Source: Paludibacteraceae bacterium
Lineage (GTDB): Bacteria; Bacteroidota; Bacteroidia; Bacteroidales; Paludibacteraceae
DNA: 64,000 nucleotides
NCBI GenBank assembly: GCA_017412245.1
Contig: JAFPYI010000038.1
Coordinates: 1-64,000 of the forward strand
Direction of reading: 5' to 3'
Each line of letters opens with the position of its first letter. The stretch's first letter is position 1. The position numbers and the translations under genes are program-made. The notes under the pieces were generated by a model. That model worked only from the letters and a program-made list of their open reading frames with translations, ran no database searches and was not told the origin of the DNA. This document shows positions 42,601-50,692 of this stretch, piece after piece.

Positions 42601-44487
42601 GGAACTTCCATTAACTATGAATTCAAAACTGCTTATGAAGCAGAGTTCGGTAAGAATGGTTCATGGGATGTATTAACATCCGGCCATTTTGCCACTTTCG
42701 ACCATCGTAATGAGCAACCGGAAGGCGCGAAAAGAGAGAATATGGAACTCAATGAAAAAACGCACCAAACGGCCGATCACGTGATAGATCATTATTACTA
42801 TACCGATCAACAGGTTTATGGACGTTTCATAGAACTCAAATCCGGTTTGATGGCAGATTATGCATCCAGTCTCTGGGAAATACGTGTGTACGGGCAATGT
42901 GCAGAAATTTCTCATAAACCGGTAATGCAATGGGCAGAGATAATTTATGCTAATGATCACGAAGCAGAATTATATGTGAGTGCATTGGATTATGAAACGC
43001 CGGAAGAAAGAATGGGGTATAAGGTAGTTGTTACCGGCGGAGAAGCAGGTTACACGCAAATCTCTACAGAGTATATCTTTACTTATTCACAGTTTGCCAA
43101 TGGGTCTGCAGGACACTTGATATTGGGTGGATTGATTCCTGACGTACCTTATGAAGTTAAGATATATGCTATTGATGAAGACGGAAACACATCTGATAAC
43201 TATAAAACACTGACCTTTACAACACTCTCTCCGGACGGATGTGTGTTCTCCGGAACAGAGGCATATAATGTAAGCGGAATAGGAAACCACTCTTCGCAGA
43301 TATTCCAAAAAGGTTATCGTGTGACCATCAATGGAGATGAAGATAGTTTCACTATCATCGCTTATACAGATGATGATTTCTATGAATTGGATCCTCCTAT
43401 CATTCAAATCTTGGTATCCGATCCGTCCAATCCTGTCGGAAGTAGTGTTGAGCAGCGGACAATGGTTGCAGTTGCCGGACAAGAGAGAACATATGAATAT
43501 ACATTCAATAGAGGAGATAATGTTTATCCGGCTATTCGTGATTGGACTGGAAAAGTGAAATTCTTTGTGAAATATCCTTTCCGCAACGGAGGAATCTGTT
43601 TGACTTATCCTATTGAATACGATGTAGTAGAAGGTTGTCCGGCGGTGTTCGTTATTTTCCACCAGGATGATCAACCGACAGCAACTTCTCGAACTACATA
43701 TGCAGGTGGAACGATTGAGAACTCTATTTCTTACTATCGTCATTTTATTGCCGGCATTTGGGAAGACTTGACAATGCCGTTTGATGTGGATTCGATTATG
43801 GTATATGATACAGAAGACCATCGGTACTACAAACTGACTGCACAATATAATAACGGTTCTACCGTGAAAGGTAAATTCCTTCTGCGTAAACAAGTGGATT
43901 TGGTGAGCGGCGAAGATTTCCAGAATTCTTGGTATGACGGAGATAGTCCATTGCCACAAAAAGGTCAACCGTATGCCATTCGTTTTACGAGTTCTTACTA
44001 CGCCAATAAATATGTGCTCTTCAAAGGTCATAAAGGTCAGACGATAGCAACTGATTTCTCCAAAGGCACAGTACCGACTGCAGATGATCAATACCAAGTA
44101 TATGGCAACCTGACGATGAGTTATCAATCCGTCGGAACAGCCTATCTGTTAGATGCAGACCATCAAGAAGAGATCTATCGTCGTGTGGCAGACGCGCAAG
44201 TTCGTCCGTTTGAGACTTATGTATTAGCAAGTGCCAATACGACAAGTCGAATGGCACATATTGCTCCGTGGAGACCAATGCCGGAAATAACAACCGGTTT
44301 GGATGAAACAGAAGAGATGATGACTGTTCGAGCACGCGTAGATGTGTTTACCGTTACCGGTCAGCATATAGGAACTTGGACTGATGCAACGCTCCAAGAT
44401 GTGTCAGACGAGTGTGCAAATCGTCTGCAACCGGGATGCTATGTTGTGCATTCAACAGGATTTACGGCAAAAATGATTGTAAAATGA
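39619..44487 (+). CDS. Giant multidomain adhesin-like protein: CBM26-like, three F5/8-type C domains, Fn3 units and a full type IX C-terminal domain
   Basis: The 1622-residue protein has a signal peptide, then TIYFVNTSNWDAPYAYCWSP, typical of starch-binding CBM25/26-like modules (about 24-115). A second beta module covers about 115-225. Three discoidin-type (F5/8 C) domains follow at about 453-592, 692-832 and 930-1092, each with TRW- or RHT-type loops and an end such as WELEVYGEG. Fn3-like units (VSATDDETDPVWLYEIDGNIY, CTNYSWEVYAIDNSGN) lie between them. The end holds the long type IX sorting domain pattern VDVFTVTGQHIG ... LQPGCYVVHSTG ... KMIVK. No catalytic motif is seen. It probably binds the glucan or fungal wall at the surface and follows the GH16 gene by 13 bases. 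Confidence 0.8.
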   Translation: MRKTICSILFLTLLAIFPVSLWAQTGTIYFVNTSNWDAPYAYCWSPNIVAWPGQAMTTSIQTSQNHDVYAYDYQGRTNIIFSDNGNNQTADLTILDNQAYHLAKGKWFAPTGLYLVGTVTDEDLKDANKFSTWDGSSPTVVTKSVSLAANTTYTFRVLYYDGVTRYYRTNNAYGTMTSTNHGWWNMDGDGVGGSLYTNITTTRGGTYTFKYDWAENVISVDWPESECIGSGLRHFDGFGEPIEYKVEYADGKINFSVWAIDPAKTVDFLEVQWWNSATGRQNVVGTAANGVGTYSLNLASFPALTAGAEIYFRFHYGVRENGARYLTSNEPIDNTNPQTCYVRVGDCTGETNPPCMTSASIATNGANSVTLNVAATDDSGIPDKFVVTENNSLIAEQTLTATAGQITISGLASCTDYTFHIVAKDKMGNVSSDNTDPNCQYKELNVTTAAQTDNMAVGKTITGLITDNAAEHPGAANDGNYGTRHTTYTCHAPNAWLLVDLGSTQLVKNVRLYWEVACSDDYEIQFSMDGNRFYTVYHQTTEPVNGGSPVPPAGKQDHILTNVLPTRYIKLVSNHYTGGRDYWSIWELEVYGEGDCYEPDNTLPTMVSATPTASTESSITLTVSATDDETDPVWLYEIDGNIYCANEGQIIIDGLTNCTNYSWEVYAIDNSGNRSTNYVTTVSAQTTSISSTTNRALLKSVTAGYEALPATYAVDGAGVINANDQTRWGTQGRPSIDNDWIQVDLGEPIYIDHIKIQWEQARPQQYQILLSLNGIDWQTWQYNVAPHWEDAGNHAYETYNMSGAAARYIKVQSQVNATDWGISIWEFEVYGTGECYIADDVPPVMVSAAVSSSTASTATISVSATDNITDPVTNFKIGDEIYVATAGAITMENLSPCQTYTWRIYAMDGDGNLSLNYIDVTHQVEMPAAGTNLALLHPVYSGFDQGGCPKGAAVDGDRTTRWATTGRPTSDDEWLVVDLQGIYKIDSIQVEWEYGTSINYEFKTAYEAEFGKNGSWDVLTSGHFATFDHRNEQPEGAKRENMELNEKTHQTADHVIDHYYYTDQQVYGRFIELKSGLMADYASSLWEIRVYGQCAEISHKPVMQWAEIIYANDHEAELYVSALDYETPEERMGYKVVVTGGEAGYTQISTEYIFTYSQFANGSAGHLILGGLIPDVPYEVKIYAIDEDGNTSDNYKTLTFTTLSPDGCVFSGTEAYNVSGIGNHSSQIFQKGYRVTINGDEDSFTIIAYTDDDFYELDPPIIQILVSDPSNPVGSSVEQRTMVAVAGQERTYEYTFNRGDNVYPAIRDWTGKVKFFVKYPFRNGGICLTYPIEYDVVEGCPAVFVIFHQDDQPTATSRTTYAGGTIENSISYYRHFIAGIWEDLTMPFDVDSIMVYDTEDHRYYKLTAQYNNGSTVKGKFLLRKQVDLVSGEDFQNSWYDGDSPLPQKGQPYAIRFTSSYYANKYVLFKGHKGQTIATDFSKGTVPTADDQYQVYGNLTMSYQSVGTAYLLDADHQEEIYRRVADAQVRPFETYVLASANTTSRMAHIAPWRPMPEITTGLDETEEMMTVRARVDVFTVTGQHIGTWTDATLQDVSDECANRLQPGCYVVHSTGFTAKMIVK

Positions 44488-44502
44488 AGAGAGAAGAAGA
44501 AA

Positions 44503-45138
44503 ATGAAGAACAAAAACATCTACATAGGTCTCTTCCTCTTTGCAGCAATCGCAGGAATCATACTGCTCCAATTCCAAGAAATATGGGAGTCGCTTGAGAC
44601 CCAAAATGAAGTGTATGTCAGTGTGCCGATGCATTACGCTTCTCCTGCACAAGGATATAAAATGCAAAGCACTACTACGAGAGTAGGTCAAAACCACCTC
44701 CAAACCACGTTAAAACCCCGTTTTACTCTGGCAAAAAATGCCACGGTTGTGAATAATGTATCGCCTATAACGCATATGTCTTCTTCTGCTCAAGTGCAAA
44801 CAGTCGGTTCCTCTATGCAAACAACCTCTATGCCGCTGCAGACACAATCATCTACCACGCAGAAAGGAATCTATGCTACCTCCGGTGTTCAGGTTTGGAT
44901 GGGAAATATCACTCCTGTTGCTTCTGCCAATATAGCTTATGTAGAAGCAAGCAGTGGTGCTCTGCCTGCACAAATGTTTGCTTCAGGCAGACGAAATGCT
45001 CCGCCCGATGAAGAAGGAGGAGGAACGCAAGGACCGGATATTGAGCATCAAACACCATTATTAGACGGGTTATGGTGCATGCTCTTATTTGGAATAATAT
45101 ATTTATTAGTCCACAAATATAAATTTAACCATGAATAA
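44503..45138 (+). CDS. Two-anchor protein with repeat-derived segment and a PLLDGLW-type membrane tail
   Basis: I know no family for this 211-residue protein. It has an N-terminal membrane helix or signal (IYIGLFLFAAIAGIILLQF), then a Ser/Thr/Gln-rich low-complexity extracytoplasmic part (TVGSSMQTTSMPLQTQSSTT), then an acidic Gly-rich run (PPDEEGGGTQGPD), and ends in HQTPLLDGLWCMLLFGII with a membrane helix and a basic tail KYKFNHE. The layout (acidic linker, conserved PxxDG, helix, positive end) resembles C-terminal sorting tails. Residues about 61-76 (VGQNHLQTTLKPRFTL) are encoded by a GGTTAAAACC-type repeat seen also at 18931-18980. The last eight bases overlap the next gene. Confidence 0.65.
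   Translation: MKNKNIYIGLFLFAAIAGIILLQFQEIWESLETQNEVYVSVPMHYASPAQGYKMQSTTTRVGQNHLQTTLKPRFTLAKNATVVNNVSPITHMSSSAQVQTVGSSMQTTSMPLQTQSSTTQKGIYATSGVQVWMGNITPVASANIAYVEASSGALPAQMFASGRRNAPPDEEGGGTQGPDIEHQTPLLDGLWCMLLFGIIYLLVHKYKFNHE
44683..44732 (+). repeat. GTTAAAACC-type repeat inside a coding sequence
   Basis: AAAACCACC, AAACCACG and TTAAAACCCCG units in a row. Similar to the intergenic repeat at 18931-18980 and read in frame here. Confidence 0.5.
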
Positions 45139-46108
45139 ACGAATCTTTTTTATTAATCTCCTTTTTGCCACTTGTATATTGGTCAGTTGCAAGCCAAAGT
45201 CAGAATGGCAATTGGTATGGAGCGATGAGTTTGACGGCTCAGCATTGAATACCGCTTATTGGAACACGGAAGATAATGCTCGTGGTGGCGGAAATGCAGA
45301 ATTGCAGTACTACACACCGAATAATATCTCCATAGAGCGCCATCCTGTTTCAGGCGAGAGTTGTTTGGTATTGAGTGCCAAAAGAGAGGATTATCGTAAT
45401 CGTCCTTGCACTTCCGCACGTTTGAATACGCAAGACAAAGTGACCGTAGAGTATGGAAAAGTAGAAGCGCGCATCGCTTTCCCTTACACGGCAGATGGTT
45501 TATGGCCCGCATTCTGGATGCTCGGAAATAATCTTGCGCACGATTTAGGAAATAATGATGATATCGACACCCGCGTGAAGCAATTGGAGCAACAAGGTTT
45601 GGTTGTTTGGCCTAAATGCGGAGAGATTGATATATGCGAGATGGGGCATCATAAAGGTATAGAGACAGGCACTCAAGACCGTTATTTTAATGGTGCTGCG
45701 CATTGGGGCGAGTCGTTTAACAATGGCGCATATCCGAATGTAGGCGGATTTTATACTGCCGATTATCCGGTGCAAGGCGATTTCCATCTGTTTACTTTGA
45801 TTTGGAGTGAAGATTCGATTGCCATGTATTTGGATCAAGACAAATATCCTGAGGCTCAACCGTATTTCCAACTCTCGCTTCGCGGAAAAGAAATCAATGA
45901 ACCGGGACATTATTTCAATCATCCGTTTTATATGGTACTGAATCTGTCTGTGGGAGGATTCTTTCCGCAAATGCCTGCGGCAGAGAAATATCCGGAGGTT
46001 ATCACAGCAGATGATCCTTCTTTCCAACGCGTAACAGCGTTGCATGCAGACGGCACTCCGGTAAAGATGTATGTAGATTATATTAGGGTTTTCAAGAAAA
46101 ACCGTTAA
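45131..46108 (+). CDS. GH16 endo-beta-glucanase, lipoprotein
   Basis: This is the second GH16 of the locus. It is a lipoprotein (lipobox ILVSC, Cys20) with WQLVWSDEFDGSALNTAYWN, NAELQYYTPNN, VEYGKVEARIAFPYTADGLWPAFWMLGNN, and the catalytic GEIDICEMG (Glu165, Asp167, Glu170), then MYVDYIRVFKK at the end. A loop of about 25 residues (GNNDDIDTRVKQLEQQG) sits before the catalytic strand and may shape the substrate groove. It differs from the tail-bearing GH16 at 38608 by being lipid-anchored, so one may be tethered and the other secreted. Its stop and downstream bases are a GTTAAA repeat. It overlaps the preceding gene by eight bases. Confidence 0.9.
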   Translation: MNKRIFFINLLFATCILVSCKPKSEWQLVWSDEFDGSALNTAYWNTEDNARGGGNAELQYYTPNNISIERHPVSGESCLVLSAKREDYRNRPCTSARLNTQDKVTVEYGKVEARIAFPYTADGLWPAFWMLGNNLAHDLGNNDDIDTRVKQLEQQGLVVWPKCGEIDICEMGHHKGIETGTQDRYFNGAAHWGESFNNGAYPNVGGFYTADYPVQGDFHLFTLIWSEDSIAMYLDQDKYPEAQPYFQLSLRGKEINEPGHYFNHPFYMVLNLSVGGFFPQMPAAEKYPEVITADDPSFQRVTALHADGTPVKMYVDYIRVFKKNR

Positions 46109-46134
46109 ATTGTTAAAACGTTAAAGAGTTAAAA
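46104..46134. repeat. GTTAAA-type repeat at the end of the GH16 gene
   Basis: GTTAAATTGTTAAAACG, then TTAAAGAGTTAAAA. It contains the TAA stop of the GH16 gene. Confidence 0.6.
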
Positions 46135-46167
46135 TGATCTTGCCAAGCGAGACGTTAATAGATAGTT

Positions 46168-47607
46168 ATGAAACTGAGTATTAAAGAAAAATTAGGTTAT
46201 AGTTTAGGAGATACCGCATCGCATTTTGTGTGGGATTTAGTCAATTTCTGGTTGATTTTCTATTATACCGATGTATTAGGAATCAGTCCTGCCTGGTCCA
46301 CCGCGATTGCTATTTTAGGAACGATAATGGATGCTGTAATGGATCCGATAGTTGGTATTTGGGCAGACAGAACGAATACCCGTTGGGGAAAATTCCGTCC
46401 GTTCTTGCTGTTTGGTTGTGTGCCGTTTGCGTTGTTTGCCTTCTTGGCATTCTTCGGTCCGGAATTGCAAGGTAATGCCTTGATAGCATATATTCTGCCG
46501 ATGTTCATTGGTTTGCGCGTGATTTATGCTATTGTGAATATTCCGTATTCATCGCTTGGTGCAGTTATGACTGATGATTCGATTGAGCGTGCAGGATTGA
46601 ATTCTTTCCGATTCGTAGCAGCCAATCTCGGTCAATTGATTGTTTCCGGTTTTGCGCTGTATATTGTTTATTATCTTGGTTCACATGCAACGGGAATGGA
46701 TTATTCCATTATGGCCGACGACTCAGCGCGTAAGTTATTCATGGAAGGAGCAGTTGCTAATAGCGCTCTCGTTCGTTCGTCTTATATTATCGGTTTCCGT
46801 TATTTGGTAGCCATTTTCGGATGTGTAGGAATCATTCTGTTCCTGATTACTTTCTTTACGACGCGTGAACGCGTAGCTCCTCCCAAACGACAGGATGCGC
46901 ATTTGGGACGAGACTTCAAATATCTGTTTAAGAATCGTCCATGGGTAGTATTGACATTGGTAGGAATCGTTTCGTTTATCATGTTTGCTATCCAAAATAT
47001 CTCTGCTACCTATTATTTCAAATATTTCTTGGGTGCAGAGTCTAAGAGCCAGATATTCAATATTTTAGGTACCGTTGCTTTGATTATTGCCATCCCGCCG
47101 ACAAAACCATTGGTAAAGAAATTCGGAGCGAAACAACTCTATATTGTTTGTTCTATCTTGTCCGGATTCTTCTTCTGCATGCTTTTTTTCGCGGGCAAGA
47201 ATTTTGTGCTGATTAATATCTTCAACTGCTTAGGTAAGATTGCTTATGCTCCTGCCATTTCATTGCTTTGGACAATGTTAGCAGATGCAGCGGATTACGG
47301 CGAGTGGAAATTCCAACGTCGCACAACAGGTTTGTGTCTTTCAGCAGCCGTCTTTGCACAAAAAATAGGTTGGTCTATTGGTGCCGCTTTGTTTGGCGTT
47401 GTGATGTCGATGATTGGTTATAATGCTGATTTGTTGACGATTGATCAGATTCAGCATACGCCGTTGATTATGAATACCTTCCATTGGATGTTTGGAATTG
47501 TACCCGGTGTGTTGTACGCATCGTGTGCTATTTTCTTAGCGTTCTATAATTTAGATAACGCGACGATGGAGCAGATGAAAAATGATTTAGCAGAAAGTAG
47601 AAAGTAG
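46168..47607 (+). CDS. GPH-family sugar:cation symporter (MFS superfamily)
   Basis: The 479-residue inner-membrane protein has 12 helices and the glycoside-pentoside-hexuronide family pattern: KLGYSLGDTASHFVWDLVNFWLIFYYTDVLG, the signature MDAVMDPIVGIWADRTNTRWGKFRPFLLFG, VNIPYSSLGAVMTDDS, RNSFRF-like GLNSFRFVAAN, ADAADYGEWKFQRRTTGL. Related proteins such as MelB import oligosaccharides with Na+ or H+. In this locus it should bring beta-glucan oligomers into the cytoplasm for the phosphorylase that follows 13 bases later. The last residues (AESRK) and the TAG stop come from an AGAAAGTAGAAAGT repeat. Confidence 0.9.
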   Translation: MKLSIKEKLGYSLGDTASHFVWDLVNFWLIFYYTDVLGISPAWSTAIAILGTIMDAVMDPIVGIWADRTNTRWGKFRPFLLFGCVPFALFAFLAFFGPELQGNALIAYILPMFIGLRVIYAIVNIPYSSLGAVMTDDSIERAGLNSFRFVAANLGQLIVSGFALYIVYYLGSHATGMDYSIMADDSARKLFMEGAVANSALVRSSYIIGFRYLVAIFGCVGIILFLITFFTTRERVAPPKRQDAHLGRDFKYLFKNRPWVVLTLVGIVSFIMFAIQNISATYYFKYFLGAESKSQIFNILGTVALIIAIPPTKPLVKKFGAKQLYIVCSILSGFFFCMLFFAGKNFVLINIFNCLGKIAYAPAISLLWTMLADAADYGEWKFQRRTTGLCLSAAVFAQKIGWSIGAALFGVVMSMIGYNADLLTIDQIQHTPLIMNTFHWMFGIVPGVLYASCAIFLAFYNLDNATMEQMKNDLAESRK

Positions 47608-47611
47608 AAAG
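47592..47611. repeat. GTAGAAA tandem repeat at the end of the symporter gene
   Basis: AGAAAGT occurs nearly three times. The stop codon TAG is part of it. Confidence 0.6.
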
Positions 47612-47620
47612 ACAAAAAAT

Positions 47621-50600
47621 ATGGTAAGTGGGCAATTTATAACGATTAATGGCGAGCGATTCTACGAAATCGCACACTATGATGAGATGAAACCGTTCTT
47701 CATCTCATTGGCATCGGACACGGATTTATGGATGTATCTGTCTTCTACAGGCGGATTGACTTGTGGTCGTCGTTCTCCGGGAGAGGCATTGTTTCCGTAC
47801 TATACGGATGATAAGATAACGGAAAATTATGAGCAAACAGGTCCAAAGACCTTGATTCGCGTGAATGGAGAGAGATTTCAAGTTAACGGTGATTTACTTT
47901 GGATTCCTTTCTCGGACCAACAACAAGATGTTTTTGCCATCTCTCGTACTATCGCCAAATCTACAGTAGGCAACCAAATCGTTTTCTGTGAAGAGAACCA
48001 TACACTCAAATTGCGTTTCTCGTATGTTTGGGCTCCTGCAGGTAAATTCGGTTGGGTTCGTCGTGCTACATTGGAGAACTTAGGCAATTTGGTTACCGAT
48101 TTGGAACTGCTCGACGGTTTGCAAAATGTGTTACCGGCAGGCGTAGAGCGCAAGACACAAAATGAGTTCTCGACATTGGTGGACGGATACAAAAAGACGG
48201 AATTGATCTTAGTCGAGAACAATAAATCGAAAGAAGCAAGAGGTCTTGGTCTTTTCCGCATGGAAGCTATTTTAGTTGACCGTGCCGAACCGAGTGAATC
48301 GCTTCGATGCAATACTGTGTATTGTCTAGGATTACCCCGTTGTTCGTTCGATGTTAGCACAAAAGGCATAGGTTCTTTCCGCAGAGGTGAGAAGATAGAA
48401 CATGAGTCTGAATCGAAGGGTGTTCGCGGTGCAATATTTGCACATACCAGTCTTCATCTCCCCGCGAGAAGTTCTCAGACCTGGTATTTTGTGGCAGACG
48501 TAAGTCAAGATGCAGTAGATGTGCATAATCTGATGCATTTCATTCAAGAGGATAGTGCGATAGAGCAGATAGAATCAGCTATGGCTCAATCGACAGCCAA
48601 TCTGCGAGACATAGTAGCAAAGAATGATGGTATTCAACAAACCGGTGATGAGGCAAACGATGCACGCCATTTTGCAAATGTTCTCTTTAATACGATGCGT
48701 GGAGGATATTATTTGAATTATCCGCCGAAATCGGATACAGAAGATTTGCCACTTACATTCGGTCGTCGTCACGGAGATCCTTCCCGTCCATGGAATCTTT
48801 TCTCCATTCAAGTACAAGACGAAGAAGGCAAACCGGTTGTAGCTTATCAAGGAAACTGGCGCGATATTTTCCAAAACTGGGAAGCGTTGTCGTACAGTTA
48901 TCCGCTGTATATCAATCATATAATAGCGAAATTCCTTAACGCAACGACTGCAGACGGTTATAATCCTTACCGAATCTCCAATGAAGGCCTGGATTACGAA
49001 GTAATAGAGCCGGAGAACCCATGGTCGAATATTGGTTATTGGGGTGATCACCAGATTATTTATTTGCTCAAGTTGCTTGAATTGAGTTATGCGCATAATC
49101 CTGAGAAACTGCAGTTTTTGTTGAACGAACGGCAGTACGCATTTGCGAATGTGCCTTACCGTTTGAAGAAATATGCCGAGATAGTAGCAGATCCTAAAAA
49201 CAGCATACGTTTCGATGATGAGGAGCACAAGCGAATTCAAGCGTTGGTGCCAACGATGGGAGCAGATGCCAAACTGATTTTGGACGAGCACAAGCAAGTC
49301 CGTCGCACCACGATGGTAGACAAACTGCTGATAACATTGCTTACCAAACTATCGAATTTCATTCCCAATGCCGGCATATGGATGAATACACTTCGTCCGG
49401 AGTGGAATGATGCCAATAATGCGTTAGTCGGCTATGGTGCATCGATGGTTACGCTTTGTTATATGCGTCGTTACGTAGCATTCCTGCAAAAACTTCTGAC
49501 AACTGATATTACTATCGGAACAGAGACAGCAGAATTTTTGCGTGCTATTCGTGAGGCCCTCGATTTGTACACGAACAGTCGTCAATATATCGATGCAGCA
49601 GGTTTGGCAGGCGAACAATACCGTACGAAAGTTTACACCAACATCAGCGGAAATCAAACGAAAATTTCGTTGGCAGAAGTGCAAGAGTTCCTTTCGATTG
49701 CTTTGAAACGAATCGATGAGTCCATCTGTGCTAACAAACGTGAGGACGGACTCTATGAGGCTTATAATCTGATTAAGTTCACAGAGACAGACCACGACAT
49801 AGAGATATCTCATCTTTATCAAATGCTTGAAGGACAAGTGGCCGTTCTTTCTGCCGGACTTCTCTCCGGCGAAGAAGTTGCGGATTTGTTGGATGCAATG
49901 CGTAAATCTGATCTTTATCGTGCAGACCAACGTTCGTACATGCTTTATCCAAACCGCAAACGTAAGACTTTCCTTGAACTGAATAACTTACCGGAAGAGG
50001 CAAAGAATTTAGCGGTAGTAAAGAAATATCTGGGGTCCGTTTTGAAGCAAGATTGCGATGGAGGAATTCATTTTGATGCACAATACCGCAATGCAAATGA
50101 ATTACCGGATGAGTTGAAAGATTTGTACGAGCAAGTGTTTAACCACCACGCGTTTACAGGTCGCAGCGGCACATTCTATAAATATGAAGGTCTGGGATGC
50201 ATCTATTGGCACATGGTTTCCAAATTGCTCTTGGCCGTAGGTGAGAATATGAAGCAAAACGCATTATCTCTCGAAAATGGTCCGACATTGGCTCGAATTC
50301 GACAGCATTACGACTCAATACGCGAAGGAATCGGTTCACATAAACAGCCTTCGGAATACGGAGCTTTCCCATTTGATCCTTATTCACATACTCCAACCAT
50401 GGCAGGAGTGCAGCAACCCGGAATGACAGGACAAGTGAAGGAAGATATCATCAGTCGCTGGTTTGAATTGGGCGTATCCGTACAAAACGGACAGATTACC
50501 TTCCGGCCGATTATGTTGACCGAAAAAGATTTCAAAGACGGAGAGTTGAGATTCACTTATTGCGGAACGGAAATTGTGTATAGTCGTAAGTTGAAAGGCG

Positions 50601-50692
50601 AAAGTCAAAAGCCGTATATTTTATCCAAAGAACAAAGCGAACATATATTTGCCCGCGACGGCAAAATCAAACAATTGATAATTGAAGTATGA
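47621..50692 (+). CDS. GH149/GH94-like beta-1,3-glucan phosphorylase
   Basis: The 1023-residue protein has no signal peptide and so is cytoplasmic. It has a large N-terminal beta-sandwich (FISLASDTDLWMYLSSTGGLTCGRRSPGEALFPYYTDDKI) and an alpha/alpha barrel with AYQGNWRDIFQNWEAL (about residues 408-424; the Asp there is a candidate general acid) and NIGYWGDHQIIYLLKLLELSYAH. The pattern and length fit the GH149 family, which splits beta-1,3-glucan with phosphate to give glucose-1-phosphate; the related GH94 cellobiose/laminaribiose phosphorylases are the alternative. A phosphorylase here would save ATP in glucan use. GH149 is my recall of family pattern, not a search. It sits between the symporter and the GH30 gene and overlaps the latter by 4 bases. 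Confidence 0.7.
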   Translation: MVSGQFITINGERFYEIAHYDEMKPFFISLASDTDLWMYLSSTGGLTCGRRSPGEALFPYYTDDKITENYEQTGPKTLIRVNGERFQVNGDLLWIPFSDQQQDVFAISRTIAKSTVGNQIVFCEENHTLKLRFSYVWAPAGKFGWVRRATLENLGNLVTDLELLDGLQNVLPAGVERKTQNEFSTLVDGYKKTELILVENNKSKEARGLGLFRMEAILVDRAEPSESLRCNTVYCLGLPRCSFDVSTKGIGSFRRGEKIEHESESKGVRGAIFAHTSLHLPARSSQTWYFVADVSQDAVDVHNLMHFIQEDSAIEQIESAMAQSTANLRDIVAKNDGIQQTGDEANDARHFANVLFNTMRGGYYLNYPPKSDTEDLPLTFGRRHGDPSRPWNLFSIQVQDEEGKPVVAYQGNWRDIFQNWEALSYSYPLYINHIIAKFLNATTADGYNPYRISNEGLDYEVIEPENPWSNIGYWGDHQIIYLLKLLELSYAHNPEKLQFLLNERQYAFANVPYRLKKYAEIVADPKNSIRFDDEEHKRIQALVPTMGADAKLILDEHKQVRRTTMVDKLLITLLTKLSNFIPNAGIWMNTLRPEWNDANNALVGYGASMVTLCYMRRYVAFLQKLLTTDITIGTETAEFLRAIREALDLYTNSRQYIDAAGLAGEQYRTKVYTNISGNQTKISLAEVQEFLSIALKRIDESICANKREDGLYEAYNLIKFTETDHDIEISHLYQMLEGQVAVLSAGLLSGEEVADLLDAMRKSDLYRADQRSYMLYPNRKRKTFLELNNLPEEAKNLAVVKKYLGSVLKQDCDGGIHFDAQYRNANELPDELKDLYEQVFNHHAFTGRSGTFYKYEGLGCIYWHMVSKLLLAVGENMKQNALSLENGPTLARIRQHYDSIREGIGSHKQPSEYGAFPFDPYSHTPTMAGVQQPGMTGQVKEDIISRWFELGVSVQNGQITFRPIMLTEKDFKDGELRFTYCGTEIVYSRKLKGESQKPYILSKEQSEHIFARDGKIKQLIIEV

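Noticed and set aside
47621..50692. GH94 cellobiose phosphorylase as first call for the large cytoplasmic enzyme
   Set aside because: The N-terminal motifs and length fit GH149 better in my reading, but GH94 is not excluded without a search.
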